DNA of 64,000 nt. Source: Pelomonas aquatica (GTDB lineage Bacteria > Pseudomonadota > Gammaproteobacteria > Burkholderiales > Burkholderiaceae_C). A program made the position numbers and the translations under genes. Below the pieces are notes generated by a model that worked only from the letters and a program-made list of their open reading frames with translations, searched no databases and had not been told where the DNA came from. This document shows, piece after piece, positions 24,071-32,598 of this stretch (the stretch's first letter is position 1; each line of letters opens with the position of its first letter). The DNA is taken from positions 1 through 64,000 of the forward strand of contig NZ_JAPPUW010000022.1 of assembly GCF_026712205.1 (NCBI RefSeq), written 5' to 3'.

Positions 24071-25279
24071 ATGCGTACTTCGTCGCCGGAACCTGTTGCC
24101 GATCTTTCTGACCCCGTCGCCCTTGCCCGCGCGCTGACGCCGCTGCTCGCCAAGCATGCCGAGAACGCAGAGCGCGAGCGCTGCGCCAGCGCCGTGGTGA
24201 TCCAGGCACTGCGCGATGCAGGCCTGTTCAAGATGATGTTCGCCCGCCGGGCTGGCGGCGTCGGCCACAAGCTAATCACCCACGTCGAGACGGTCGCCGA
24301 ACTGGCCCGCGGCTGCCCGGGCACGGCCTGGGCCTTCGGCCTGCTCTCCGGCGTGACCGGCTCGGCCTCCGCGATGCCGCCGGTCATCCGCGACCTGGTC
24401 TTCAAGCGAGGCGATGAACTGGTGTGCAGCGTCGCCGGCCAGATCGGCACCGCGCGCGCCACCGAGGGCGGGTACGTCGTCGATGGTTCCTGGGGCTACG
24501 GTTCGGGCTGCCTGCATGCGGACTGGGCACTGAACGGAATCCGCATCCTGGACGATCAGGGTCAGCAGAACGACGCGGGCTTCGCCTTCCTGCCGCTGGC
24601 CGGGCCGGACGTAGCCATCCAGGACACCTGGCATGTCTCGGGCCTGTCGGCCTCGGGCAGCAACACCATCGTAGCCAGCAAGGCCTTCGTGCCGTCGACG
24701 CTGGTGCTGCGCTTCTCGGCGCTTCGCGGCAGCCGTCCGCTGGCCGAGATGGAGCCGCGGGACCGCTGGCCCGTCGAGCCGCTGTTCCCGCTGGGCGTAC
24801 TGTCGCCGATGCTCGGCGCTGCCGGTGCGATGCTGGACATCGTCAAGGCGAACATGCCCGCGCGGCCGACGATCGGCTGGCAGTACGGCAAGCAGGCGGA
24901 CTCGCAGACTTTCGTCGGCCAACTTGGCGAGGCGGCGCTCGAGATCGACTCGGCCTGGCTGCATGTGCGCCGGGCCGTCTCGATGATCGACGAGGCCGCA
25001 CAGAGCCAGCCGCTGAGTGGCTACGAGAAGGCGCGCGTCCAGGCGGACTGCGGCTACGCGATGCGGCAGTTGCGCCGCGCCGGCGAGCGCCTGATGGAGA
25101 TCGCCGGGCCGGGCGCCTTCGCGCTCAGCAGCCCCTTGCAGCGCCTGTGGCGCGACCTGAGCGTCGGCTCGCGACACACGGCGCTGAACACGATGCTGTC
25201 CACCGAACTCTATGGCCGCGCGCTGCTGGGCCAGGCCTCGAACCTGTCGCTGCTGCCCGATATCCGCGAGGCCGCCTGA
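24071..25279 (+). CDS. Acyl-CoA dehydrogenase-fold flavin monooxygenase (HsaA/HpaB-like)
   Basis: A 402-residue protein with the acyl-CoA dehydrogenase fold but monooxygenase features: CPGTAWAFGLLSG near the start, a central strand domain (GGYVVDGSWGYGSGCLHADWALNG) and the C-terminal LQRLWRDLSVGSRHTALN. The W-R-D-x3-G-x-R-H motif is typical of two-component group D flavin monooxygenases (HsaA, HpaB-C2, DszC). These use reduced FMN or FAD from a separate reductase to hydroxylate aromatic or keto substrates. The reductase is probably encoded at 30503 in the same operon. It leads a run of 13 same-strand genes and lies just before a TetR gene. Likely role: hydroxylating a phenolic intermediate before ring cleavage. 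Confidence 0.85.
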   Translation: MRTSSPEPVADLSDPVALARALTPLLAKHAENAERERCASAVVIQALRDAGLFKMMFARRAGGVGHKLITHVETVAELARGCPGTAWAFGLLSGVTGSASAMPPVIRDLVFKRGDELVCSVAGQIGTARATEGGYVVDGSWGYGSGCLHADWALNGIRILDDQGQQNDAGFAFLPLAGPDVAIQDTWHVSGLSASGSNTIVASKAFVPSTLVLRFSALRGSRPLAEMEPRDRWPVEPLFPLGVLSPMLGAAGAMLDIVKANMPARPTIGWQYGKQADSQTFVGQLGEAALEIDSAWLHVRRAVSMIDEAAQSQPLSGYEKARVQADCGYAMRQLRRAGERLMEIAGPGAFALSSPLQRLWRDLSVGSRHTALNTMLSTELYGRALLGQASNLSLLPDIREAA

Positions 25280-25280
25280 A

Positions 25281-25976
25281 GTGGAATCGACCGCCTCTAC
25301 CGAGGACTTCCGCGTCCGCTCCGCCGCGGAGAAGCGCGAGCGCATGCACGCCCGGCTGATCGCCGCGACGATGGAGGCCTATCTGCAGGCGCCAGCCGGC
25401 TTCCACCCGGTGATCGACGACGTGATCCGCGTGGCCGACGTCTCCCGCGGCACCTTCTACAAGTACTTCGATTCGCTGGACGAGGTGCGCGCCAAGATCG
25501 GCCGCAGCATGGCGGGCGAGATGCTGTCGAGCTACGAGGCGCTGTTCGCCGGCATCGAAGACTACGCCGTGCGCATGGCGGCCGGCCCGCTGATGGCGCT
25601 GGCCCGCGCGGCCATGGAGCCGCGGCACGCCGCCTTCATCTCGCGCGTCGACTTCATCGAATTCCTCGACGGCGAGGACCCGCGCAGCGTGATCGTCAAG
25701 CGCGGGCTCGAGGAAGGCCGGCAGCGCGGCCAGGTGCAATTCGAATCGCTGGAGGCCGCGGTGGACTTGGTCGTCGGTGTGAGCCTCGAGGGTGCGCGGC
25801 GGATCTTGCAGACCGGCGCGCTGGACGGCGCCTACATCCGCGAGACCGCGACGCTGGTGATGCTGGGCCTGGGCCTGTCCCGCCCAGAAGCCAAGGCCGC
25901 CGTCACCGCCGCCTGGGAACACCTGCAAAAAGTATCGGGCCGGCTGCACTGGTGGAGACCGGTCGGCGGCATTTAA
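25281..25976 (+). CDS. TetR-family transcriptional regulator
   Basis: A 231-residue TetR-type repressor. The HTH lies around 45-70 (IDDVIRVADVSRGTFYKYFDSLDEVRAKIG), followed by a helical ligand-binding domain. The start is the GTG at 25281, one base after the previous stop; later in-frame ATGs would cut into the HTH. Being second in the operon whose promoter carries operator site E, it is the best candidate for the protein that binds the nine 25-bp palindromes and represses itself. That assignment is inference; LysR, IclR and another TetR are also in the window. Confidence 0.88.
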   Translation: MESTASTEDFRVRSAAEKRERMHARLIAATMEAYLQAPAGFHPVIDDVIRVADVSRGTFYKYFDSLDEVRAKIGRSMAGEMLSSYEALFAGIEDYAVRMAAGPLMALARAAMEPRHAAFISRVDFIEFLDGEDPRSVIVKRGLEEGRQRGQVQFESLEAAVDLVVGVSLEGARRILQTGALDGAYIRETATLVMLGLGLSRPEAKAAVTAAWEHLQKVSGRLHWWRPVGGI

Positions 25977-26013
25977 GACAAGAAACGCGTTCGAGAAGAA
26001 CCCGAAGGATCCC

Positions 26014-27597
26014 ATGAGCGAGACAACAGCAACCTACGACGCCGTCATCGTCGGCGGCGGACACAACGGCCTGGCCTGCGCCTGCTACCTGGCGATGGCC
26101 GGCAAGAAGGTGGTGGTGACCGAGGCGCTGGAGAAGGTCGGCGGCATGTGTTCCTCGGGCTACCTGATTCCAGAGGCGCCGCAGCACCTGGTTCATCCCT
26201 GCGCGCTTGACCTGATGTCGCTGCGGGTCCATCCCATGATGCCGGAGGAACTGGACCTGGCGCGCCATGGCTTCAAGCACGTGGAGATGACGCCGGGCTA
26301 TGTCTACCTGCACCCGGACGGCCAGTCGCTGGCCTTCTGGCGCGACGTGGACAAGACCGCCGCCGAGATCCGCCGCTTCTCGGAGGCGGACGCCGCCGAG
26401 TTCATCGAGTTCATGAAGATCGTCAACGCCTTCATCGACATGGCGATCCCGATGATGCGCGTGGACCCGGCGCTGAAGAACTGGGGCGCGAAGTTCCAAG
26501 CGCTGAAGGCGCTGCTGCGCAACAAGCACCTGAAGCCCGAGATCATGGGCATGCTCGGTAGCCCGGCCTACCAGGTGATCATGGAGCGCTTCGAGCACCC
26601 GATCACCCAGTCTGCGCTGTGCTGCCTGCTCGGCGCCGCAGGCCCGATCACCAACGAAGGCACGGGCGTCTACTTCGCGCTGCTGGGCTTCCTGCTGCGC
26701 ACAGGCGTGGGCCGCGTGGTGGGTGGCATGCAGCAGTTGAGCAATGCGCTGGCGGCACGACTGGAAGAACTGGGCGGCACGATCCTGCTCAATGCGCCCG
26801 CGGCCGAGATCATTGCCCAGGGCGGCAAGGCCACCGGCGTACGGCTGAAGGACGGCCGGGTACTGAACGCCAAGGCCGTGGTGGCCAGCATCCATCCGAA
26901 GAACGCGTTCGACATCGTCACCCCCGGAGCGCTGGACCGGCGCGCCATGGTGCGCGTGGCGCTTGCCCCGGCCAACGCCCACGGCGGCGCCCCGCTGAAG
27001 GTGGACGTGGCGCTGCGCGGCCAGGTCAGCATCAAGCGCCACCAGGCAATGCGCAGCGACGGGCTGGACCTGCGCAAGTGCGTGCTGCTGATCGGCACGA
27101 CCGACGCGGTGCTCGAGAATTTCCGCGCCGCGGCGCGCGGCGAGGTGCCCACCCTTCCCTATATGTGGAGCACGCTGCCCAGCGCCGTTGATCCGTCGCA
27201 GGCGCCGGCCGGGCAAGACATCGCCTATCTCTATCCGGTGGCGATGCCGGTCAAGCCCGGCGAAGGTTGGGACGCGATCCGCGGCCGCGTGGGCCAGCAG
27301 GTGATCGACCAGGCCAGCGAGTACATGGACGGCCTGAAGGATCTGGAGATAGGCCGCCGCGTCGAGGCCTCTCCGGACCTGGCCAAGCGGCTGAACGTGC
27401 ACAACGGCTGCGTGGTCCACATCGACACCGGCACGACCCGGTCCGGCGGCATGCGGCCGGCCTTCGGCCTGGGCGGAGAAACGCTGCCGGTGGCGGGCCT
27501 GTTCTTCGGCGGCGCCGGCATCCACCCGGGCGGCGGCATCAACGGCCTGCCCGGCCGCATCGCAGCGGGGCGCGTGAAGCGCTTCCTTGCCAAATGA
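26014..27597 (+). CDS. Phytoene-dehydrogenase-like FAD oxidoreductase
   Basis: A 527-residue NAD(P)/FAD-dependent oxidoreductase of the phytoene desaturase (CrtI/RetSat) type. The N-terminal dinucleotide motif is DAVIVGGGHNGLACACYLAMAGKKVVVTEA (about 7-36), followed by VGGMCSSG. The C-terminus has the FAD-binding block LPVAGLFFGGAGIHPGGGINGLPGRIAAGRV. GAAGGA precedes the ATG. These proteins desaturate or isomerise isoprenoid and lipid-like substrates. Several occur in terpenoid and steroid clusters without known function. Its stop overlaps the MFS ATG, so it belongs to the 24071 operon. Confidence 0.88.
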   Translation: MSETTATYDAVIVGGGHNGLACACYLAMAGKKVVVTEALEKVGGMCSSGYLIPEAPQHLVHPCALDLMSLRVHPMMPEELDLARHGFKHVEMTPGYVYLHPDGQSLAFWRDVDKTAAEIRRFSEADAAEFIEFMKIVNAFIDMAIPMMRVDPALKNWGAKFQALKALLRNKHLKPEIMGMLGSPAYQVIMERFEHPITQSALCCLLGAAGPITNEGTGVYFALLGFLLRTGVGRVVGGMQQLSNALAARLEELGGTILLNAPAAEIIAQGGKATGVRLKDGRVLNAKAVVASIHPKNAFDIVTPGALDRRAMVRVALAPANAHGGAPLKVDVALRGQVSIKRHQAMRSDGLDLRKCVLLIGTTDAVLENFRAAARGEVPTLPYMWSTLPSAVDPSQAPAGQDIAYLYPVAMPVKPGEGWDAIRGRVGQQVIDQASEYMDGLKDLEIGRRVEASPDLAKRLNVHNGCVVHIDTGTTRSGGMRPAFGLGGETLPVAGLFFGGAGIHPGGGINGLPGRIAAGRVKRFLAK

Positions 27598-28859
27598 ACA
27601 CGCACGCGATCAGCGCGGCTCCGGCCACGCCGCCACTGGCCACCAGCGAGTTCCGCTCCGGCTGGAAGACGCTGCTGCTGGCTCTGGCCGGCGTGGCCAC
27701 CAGCGTCAGCGCGCTGCTGATCTACAGCCTGGGCACGCTTATCGTGCCGCTGAGCGACGCGCTGGGCTGGAGCAAGGCCGACCTGCAGCTGCTGGTGAGC
27801 TTCCTCGCGGCCGGTGGCGCGGTGTCCGTCAACTTCGTCGGCTGGCTCAATGCGCGTTACGGCATGCGCGCGGTGACCGGCGTGTCGATGCTCGCGCTGG
27901 TGCTGGCCTTCGCCTCTCTGACACTGGCCTCGAGCGCCATCGGCTGGCTCTACCTCGGCTATTTCCTGCTGCCCTTCATCGGCATCGGCACTACACCGGT
28001 GACCTGGACGCACATCGTCAATCTGCGCTTCAAGCGCCATCGCGGCCTGGCCTTGTCGCTGGTGCTGTGCGGCACGGGCCTGGCCGCCGCCGCGCTGCCG
28101 CCGCTGCTGAGCGCTGCGGTTGCGCGCTGGGGTTGGCAGGCCGGCTACCTGAGCCTCGGCGGCCTGGTGCTGGTGTTCTGGCTGAGCACGGCCTGGCGTA
28201 ACCTGCCCGCGCAGGGCGTGGCAACGAACAGGACGCCAACGGACGGGGTCGACGGCATCCCATGGCGGCAGGCCGTCGGGAGCCGAAGCTTCTGGACCTG
28301 CAACATCGCGCTGGCCTTGGTCGTCTCGGCGCTCTACGGGCTGACGGCCAATACCGTGCCGATGCTGCGCGGCCTGGGCTTTAGCGCTGCCACCGCGGCC
28401 GGCATCTTCAGCAGCTTCGGCGTGGCGCTGATCGCCGGGCGCATCTTCGTCGGCGCGCTGATCGATCGCTACTGGGCGCCGGGTGTCGCGGCGATCGTGC
28501 TCGCGATGCCGGCCATCGGCTGCGCACTGCTGCTCAGCGCCGATGCACACACCCCGCTGGCCCTGCTGGTCGCAGCCACCGCGCTGTGCGGCGTGGGTGC
28601 CGGGGCGGAGTTCGACATCGCGGCCTATCTCGTCTCCCGCTACTTCGGGCTGCGCGACTACGGCCGCCTGTTCGGCATGCACCTGGGCCTGGTCACCATC
28701 GGCTCGGCCGTATCGCCCTTTGCCTTCGGCGCGTTGCTGAAGGCCAGCGGCTACCACCCTCTCTTCATGCTCTGCGGCGGCGCCTGCGTCCTCGGCCCCG
28801 CATTGTTGCTCACCCTGGGGCGCTACCCCGACCTTTCCAAGACGGAGACAAAGCCATGA
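27594..28859 (+). CDS. MFS transporter (first of three paralogues)
   Basis: A 421-residue permease of the major facilitator superfamily with about 12 predicted membrane helices. It shares with the products at 34864 and 56953 the N-terminal [FW]-[KR]-x-[GW]-W-[RK], W-T-x-[LI]-V at helix 4-5, and the C-terminal GAGAEFDIAAYLVSRYFGLRDYGRLFGMHLGL. The latter is typical of an MFS branch linked to aromatic and terpenoid acids. It probably imports the growth substrate or an intermediate acid. The ATG overlaps the previous stop (ATGA), and the stop overlaps the P450 start. DitE of diterpenoid clusters is a comparable permease. Confidence 0.92.
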   Translation: MNTHAISAAPATPPLATSEFRSGWKTLLLALAGVATSVSALLIYSLGTLIVPLSDALGWSKADLQLLVSFLAAGGAVSVNFVGWLNARYGMRAVTGVSMLALVLAFASLTLASSAIGWLYLGYFLLPFIGIGTTPVTWTHIVNLRFKRHRGLALSLVLCGTGLAAAALPPLLSAAVARWGWQAGYLSLGGLVLVFWLSTAWRNLPAQGVATNRTPTDGVDGIPWRQAVGSRSFWTCNIALALVVSALYGLTANTVPMLRGLGFSAATAAGIFSSFGVALIAGRIFVGALIDRYWAPGVAAIVLAMPAIGCALLLSADAHTPLALLVAATALCGVGAGAEFDIAAYLVSRYFGLRDYGRLFGMHLGLVTIGSAVSPFAFGALLKASGYHPLFMLCGGACVLGPALLLTLGRYPDLSKTETKP

Positions 28860-30139
28860 CAAGCCACACCGAACAATCGAACGAACAGAAGCTGGAGAGC
28901 GTGTACTCGTCCGTCTCCGACGCCTACAAAGGCACCGGCGCCGACATCTACGCGATGTGCCGCGAGATGCGCCAGAACTCGCCGGTCTGGGAGGGCGACT
29001 TCATCGGCAAGTTCGGCGTGCCGACGAATGCCGGCATGAAGATGCAGACCCGCAAGACGGTGGCCGTCTTCAAGTACCAGGACGTGATGAATGTGCTGAA
29101 GGATGCCACCAACTACACCAACGGCTTCATCGCCGAAGGCCTGGGTGCGGTGTTCGACGGCCTGATCATCCTGGCCATGGATGGCCAGCAGCACCGCAAC
29201 GTGCGCGCCATGCTGCAGCCCGCCTTCATGCCGGAGACGGTCAACAAGTGGAAACCGGCGCTGGACCGCATCATGCGCGAGGAGTTCATCGCGCCGCTGG
29301 TGGCGGCCAAGAAGGCTGACCTGGCGGACTTCGGTCTCAACTTCCCGATCCGCGCGATCTACGCCGTCATGGGCTTCCCGGAGGACAAGGAGACCTATCG
29401 CCAGTACGCCACCTGGGGCCTGGCCATCCTCGGCGCCAACATCATCGACCCAACCAAGATCGATGAAGCCCGCCGCCAGGCCGGCATCGCGCTGAAGGGG
29501 CTGTACGACTCGATCAAGGGCGTGGTACGGCAGCGCCGCGCCGAGGGCGCAACTGGCGACGACCTCATCAGCCGCCTGATCCGCGCCGAGTACGAAGGCC
29601 GCAAGCTCGACGATCACGAGGTCACGACCTTCGTTCGCTCGCTGCTGCCCGCCGCCACCGAGACGACCACCCGGACCTTCAGCGCCGTGATGACCATGCT
29701 GCTGACCAAGCCGGAACTGATGGCCCGCTTGATGGCCGACCGCTCGCTGCTCAACAAGATCATCGACGAGACGGTCCGCTTCGAGCCGGTGTCCACATTC
29801 AAGGTCCGCGAGGCCGCCAACGATATGGAAATCGGCGGCGTAAAGATCGAGAAGGGCAGCTTCGTCCAGTGCATGGTGGCCTCGGCCAACCGCGACGAGA
29901 CCGTGTTCGAGAACCCCGACGTGTTTGACGTCGATCGCCGCCAGAAGCCTTCCTTCGGCTTCGGTTTCGGCGCGCACATGTGCATCGGCCAGTTCGTCGC
30001 CAAGGTCGAGATCGTCTGCGCGGTCAATGCCGTGCTGGACCTGCTGCCAAACCTGCGCGTCGATCCGACCCAGGCACCGCCGGTCATCGAGGGCGCCATG
30101 CTGCGCGGCGCCAAGAACATCCACGTCATCTGGGACTGA
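28856..30139 (+). CDS. Cytochrome P450
   Basis: A 427-residue soluble bacterial P450. The haem-binding loop FGFGFGAHMCIGQ has the axial Cys at residue 376. The K-helix ExxR is E305-T-V-R308. The I-helix region reads LLPAATETTTRTFS, with the oxygen-activating acid/Thr pair shifted to E-T-T-T. There is no membrane anchor. It needs a ferredoxin and reductase, possibly those at 14578 and 58217. Its start overlaps the MFS stop (ATGA). It should hydroxylate the terpenoid-like substrate early in the pathway; DitQ and DitU play that part in abietane degradation. The CYP family cannot be assigned by eye. Confidence 0.93.
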   Translation: MTSHTEQSNEQKLESVYSSVSDAYKGTGADIYAMCREMRQNSPVWEGDFIGKFGVPTNAGMKMQTRKTVAVFKYQDVMNVLKDATNYTNGFIAEGLGAVFDGLIILAMDGQQHRNVRAMLQPAFMPETVNKWKPALDRIMREEFIAPLVAAKKADLADFGLNFPIRAIYAVMGFPEDKETYRQYATWGLAILGANIIDPTKIDEARRQAGIALKGLYDSIKGVVRQRRAEGATGDDLISRLIRAEYEGRKLDDHEVTTFVRSLLPAATETTTRTFSAVMTMLLTKPELMARLMADRSLLNKIIDETVRFEPVSTFKVREAANDMEIGGVKIEKGSFVQCMVASANRDETVFENPDVFDVDRRQKPSFGFGFGAHMCIGQFVAKVEIVCAVNAVLDLLPNLRVDPTQAPPVIEGAMLRGAKNIHVIWD

Positions 30140-30144
30140 ACACT

Positions 30145-30498
30145 ATGGACGCATCCAGCATCCAGGCCTTCCTCCATGCCCAGGTGCAGGCCTGGAACGC
30201 GGGCGACAAGGAGGGCTTCCTCGGCGCCTATCGCCAGGCGGCGCCGGAAGGCCTGTTGATCGAGTACGTCGGGCGCGGGCCGGCCGGCAACGGCTGGCCG
30301 GTGCTCGAAGGCATGTGGGCCCAGCAGGGCGCCAAGATCGAGATCGAGGAGGTGCTGCTGGTCGTCAACGGACTCGAGGCGGCCTGCCACAACCGCAACA
30401 AGTTGCGCGACACGACGATTGCCATCGAGACGATCGAGTTGTACGACTTCAGGACGCCGGGCCGCCTGGCCGTCCGCTACTTCATCAAGCAGGGCTGA
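30145..30498 (+). CDS. NTF2/SnoaL-like protein (first copy)
   Basis: A 117-residue protein of the SnoaL/NTF2-like cone fold: a helix (FLHAQVQAWNAGDKEGFLGAYR), strands (GLLIEYVGRGPAGNGWPVLEGMW) and the last sheet (IEIEEVLLVVNGLEAACHNRNK ... LAVRYFIKQG). It is clearly paralogous to the product at 31501: both have W-N-x-G-D-[KR]-E-G-F and YVG/YAG-R blocks. The fold is used by isomerases, dehydratases and cyclases. The two copies flank the flavin reductase gene. No catalytic residue can be named with confidence. The start lies 5 bases after the P450 stop. Confidence 0.8.
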   Translation: MDASSIQAFLHAQVQAWNAGDKEGFLGAYRQAAPEGLLIEYVGRGPAGNGWPVLEGMWAQQGAKIEIEEVLLVVNGLEAACHNRNKLRDTTIAIETIELYDFRTPGRLAVRYFIKQG

Positions 30499-30502
30499 GC
30501 GG

Positions 30503-31504
30503 ATGGACTCAGTGATGCCGTCGCGGGCCCATGATCCGAAGGCCTTCCGCGCCGCGCTCGGATCCTTCGCCACCGGCGTCACGGTCATCACCGCGTGCTC
30601 GGGCGACGGGACCCCGGTGGGCCTCACCGCGAACAGCTTCAACTCCGTCTCGCTCGATCCGCCGATGGTGCTTTGGAGCCTGGCCAAGACCTCGCGTAGC
30701 CTGCCGGTGTTCATGGACACCGAGCACTGGGCGGTGCATGTGCTTGCGGCTGAGCAGCACGGCCTCTCGGACGTGTTCGCCCGCGCGGGCGAAGACAAGT
30801 TCGCCGGCCTGGAGGTCGTGGCCGCAGCGGGCTCCGGCGTGCCGCTGCTGGAAGGCTGCGCCGCCCGCTTCGAATGCCGCACGAGCTTCCGCTACGAGGG
30901 CGGCGACCATGTCATCATCGTCGGAGAGGTCACCGCGTTCGAGCGCAGCAGCCGTTCGCCGCTGGTGTTTCACGCCGGTCGCTACGCCAGGGCCACCGAG
31001 CACGACCGCTCGCTGCCACAGGCGCGCAGCGCCAGGATCGCCGGCGGTCTCAACGACGACATGCTCGGCTACCTGCTCGGCCGAGCGCACTACCAGAGCC
31101 ACGCCGGCCTGCGCGAACTGGTGCGGGAGCAGGGCCTGAGCGAAGCGCAATGGATCGTCATTGCAGCGTTGACCGTACAGGACGGCGTCACGGCCGCCAG
31201 CCTCGATGCCGCACTCTCCTATGTGCTCGACACCCCCTGCGAACCCATTCTCTACGCGTTGCTCGCCCAGGGCTGGATCGCCATCGCCGGCTCGGCCGGG
31301 GGGCCGCCGCTCTACCGCCTCAGCGAGTCGGGCCGCATGCGCTCCGTCCACCTGCTCGCCGCTGCGAAGTCGCGCGAGTCTGACCTGCTCGCCCGCATGG
31401 AAGGCGACGACGGCCTGCTGTTGAAGGCCCTCCTGCGCAAGTTCATCACCTCGACCAACCCCGGCCTCGCCGACCTCTGGCCCGCCGAACAAGGACAGGT
31501 ATGA
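30503..31504 (+). CDS. Flavin reductase fused to a MarR-like domain
   Basis: A 333-residue two-domain protein. Residues about 10-165 form an HpaC-like flavin reductase: FRAALGSFATGVTVITACSGDGTPVGLTANSFNSVSLDPPMVLWSLAK and VIIVGEVTAFE. Residues about 185-330 form a MarR-like winged-helix unit (LGYLLGRAHYQSHAGLRELVREQGLSEAQWIVIAALTVQDG, then PLYRLSESGRMRSVHLLAA). The p-hydroxyphenylacetate hydroxylase reductase C1 of Acinetobacter baumannii has the same layout; there the MarR-like part senses substrate and relieves autoinhibition. It should feed reduced flavin to the 24071 monooxygenase, and the tail may sense the aromatic substrate. It ends in an ATGA overlap. Confidence 0.88.
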   Translation: MDSVMPSRAHDPKAFRAALGSFATGVTVITACSGDGTPVGLTANSFNSVSLDPPMVLWSLAKTSRSLPVFMDTEHWAVHVLAAEQHGLSDVFARAGEDKFAGLEVVAAAGSGVPLLEGCAARFECRTSFRYEGGDHVIIVGEVTAFERSSRSPLVFHAGRYARATEHDRSLPQARSARIAGGLNDDMLGYLLGRAHYQSHAGLRELVREQGLSEAQWIVIAALTVQDGVTAASLDAALSYVLDTPCEPILYALLAQGWIAIAGSAGGPPLYRLSESGRMRSVHLLAAAKSRESDLLARMEGDDGLLLKALLRKFITSTNPGLADLWPAEQGQV

Positions 31505-31905
31505 CCACCGTAGAAAAGGCAGCCATCGAACGCTTCATGCACGGCCAGGTGGCCTGCTGGAACAACGGCGACCGCGAGGGCTTCATGGCCCACTACCGCG
31601 AGATGGCGCCCGAGCGGCTCGACATCGGCTACGCCGGCCGCAGTGACCCGAACACAGGCTGGTTCGTCATCGAGGAAATGTGGGACAAGCACAACGCGAG
31701 CTTCCGGCTCGAAGTCGTGGAGACCATCGTCAACGGCAACGAGGTCGCAGTGCATCACCGCAACTGCATCAAGGGCACCGATGCGGTGATCGAGAGCATC
31801 GAGACCTACCGCTTCGAACCGGGCCGCCTGTCGGTCGTCTACTTCCTGAAGCCGCCAGCGCAAGCGATCGAACTGGAACAGTTCCGCGGCTTTGCGGCCG
31901 CCTGA
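31501..31905 (+). CDS. NTF2/SnoaL-like protein (second copy)
   Basis: A 134-residue SnoaL/NTF2-like protein, paralogue of the product at 30145 (W-N-N-G-D-R-E-G-F, YAGRSDPNTGWFVIEEMW, RLSVVYFLKPP) with a longer C-terminal tail. The two may form a heteromer or act on successive intermediates. The ATG overlaps the stop of the flavin reductase fusion. The cone-shaped fold often binds polycyclic ligands, which fits a terpenoid or steroid-like substrate. Function unknown. Confidence 0.8.
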   Translation: MTTVEKAAIERFMHGQVACWNNGDREGFMAHYREMAPERLDIGYAGRSDPNTGWFVIEEMWDKHNASFRLEVVETIVNGNEVAVHHRNCIKGTDAVIESIETYRFEPGRLSVVYFLKPPAQAIELEQFRGFAAA

Positions 31906-31922
31906 AGGACGGGGCCGCGACG

Positions 31923-32501
31923 ATGCTGACGCTCTACCACTCGCCCGGCTCCTTCTCCTCGCGCATCCTCTGGTTGCTCGAGGAACTGGAGGCCGACTAC
32001 GCGGTCGAAATCGTCAGCTACCCCAAGGCCGACGGCAGCAACGCCGATCCGCGCAATCCGCATCCCCGCGGCTACACGCCCGCACTCTCGCACGACGGCC
32101 ATGTGGTGACCGAGACCGGCGCCATCGCCCTTTACCTGACCGACCTGTTCCCGCAATCGCCGGTGGGCGTGCCGTCAGCCAACCCGCTGCGCGGCCGCTA
32201 CCTCACCTGGCTGTTCTACCAGGTGGGCCTGACCGAACCGCTGGTCTACATGAAGGGCAGGAAGCTGCTCGCACAGGACGCGCCGATGCGCTACCTGGAC
32301 GGCGAAATGATGAAGCACATCGAGGCCACGCTGGCGGCCGGACGTTACATCCTGGGCGATCGCTTCACGGCGGTGGACATCCTCTGCATGAGCCTGTTCG
32401 AGCACGCCCGGCCGCTGCTGGACGACAGCGCCTTGATCGATGCCTATCTCGCCCGCGCCGACCGCCCTGCCCGCAGGCGTGCCGCGGCCCGTGTCGACTA
32501 G
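31923..32501 (+). CDS. Glutathione S-transferase-like protein
   Basis: A 192-residue glutathione transferase: thioredoxin-like N-terminal domain (MLTLYHSPGSFSSRILWLLEELEADY, with the S-x-x-S-x-x-[IV] entry seen in bacterial GSTs), the cis-Pro and ETGAIALYL motif, and a helical C-domain with ILGDRFTAVDILCMSLFEHA. No classic catalytic Tyr at the entry; a Ser takes that place. Members in catabolic clusters may isomerise maleyl-type products or detoxify epoxides. The neighbouring P450 and epoxide-hydrolase-like genes make the second attractive, but this is inference. Confidence 0.88.
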   Translation: MLTLYHSPGSFSSRILWLLEELEADYAVEIVSYPKADGSNADPRNPHPRGYTPALSHDGHVVTETGAIALYLTDLFPQSPVGVPSANPLRGRYLTWLFYQVGLTEPLVYMKGRKLLAQDAPMRYLDGEMMKHIEATLAAGRYILGDRFTAVDILCMSLFEHARPLLDDSALIDAYLARADRPARRRAAARVD

Positions 32502-32598
32502 ATCTGCAACTCGCCGATGGCAGCCCGCAACTCATCGATAGCAAGCCAGCCAAAGACGATCTCACCTTCACGCCGAATCGACAGCCCCAGGTCTAACC

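Noticed and set aside
32300-32598. Frameshift at the 3' end of the GST gene, because another frame stays open to 32596
   Set aside because: The GST has a normal length and complete C-terminal helices before its stop at 32501; the other frame gives a low-complexity product.
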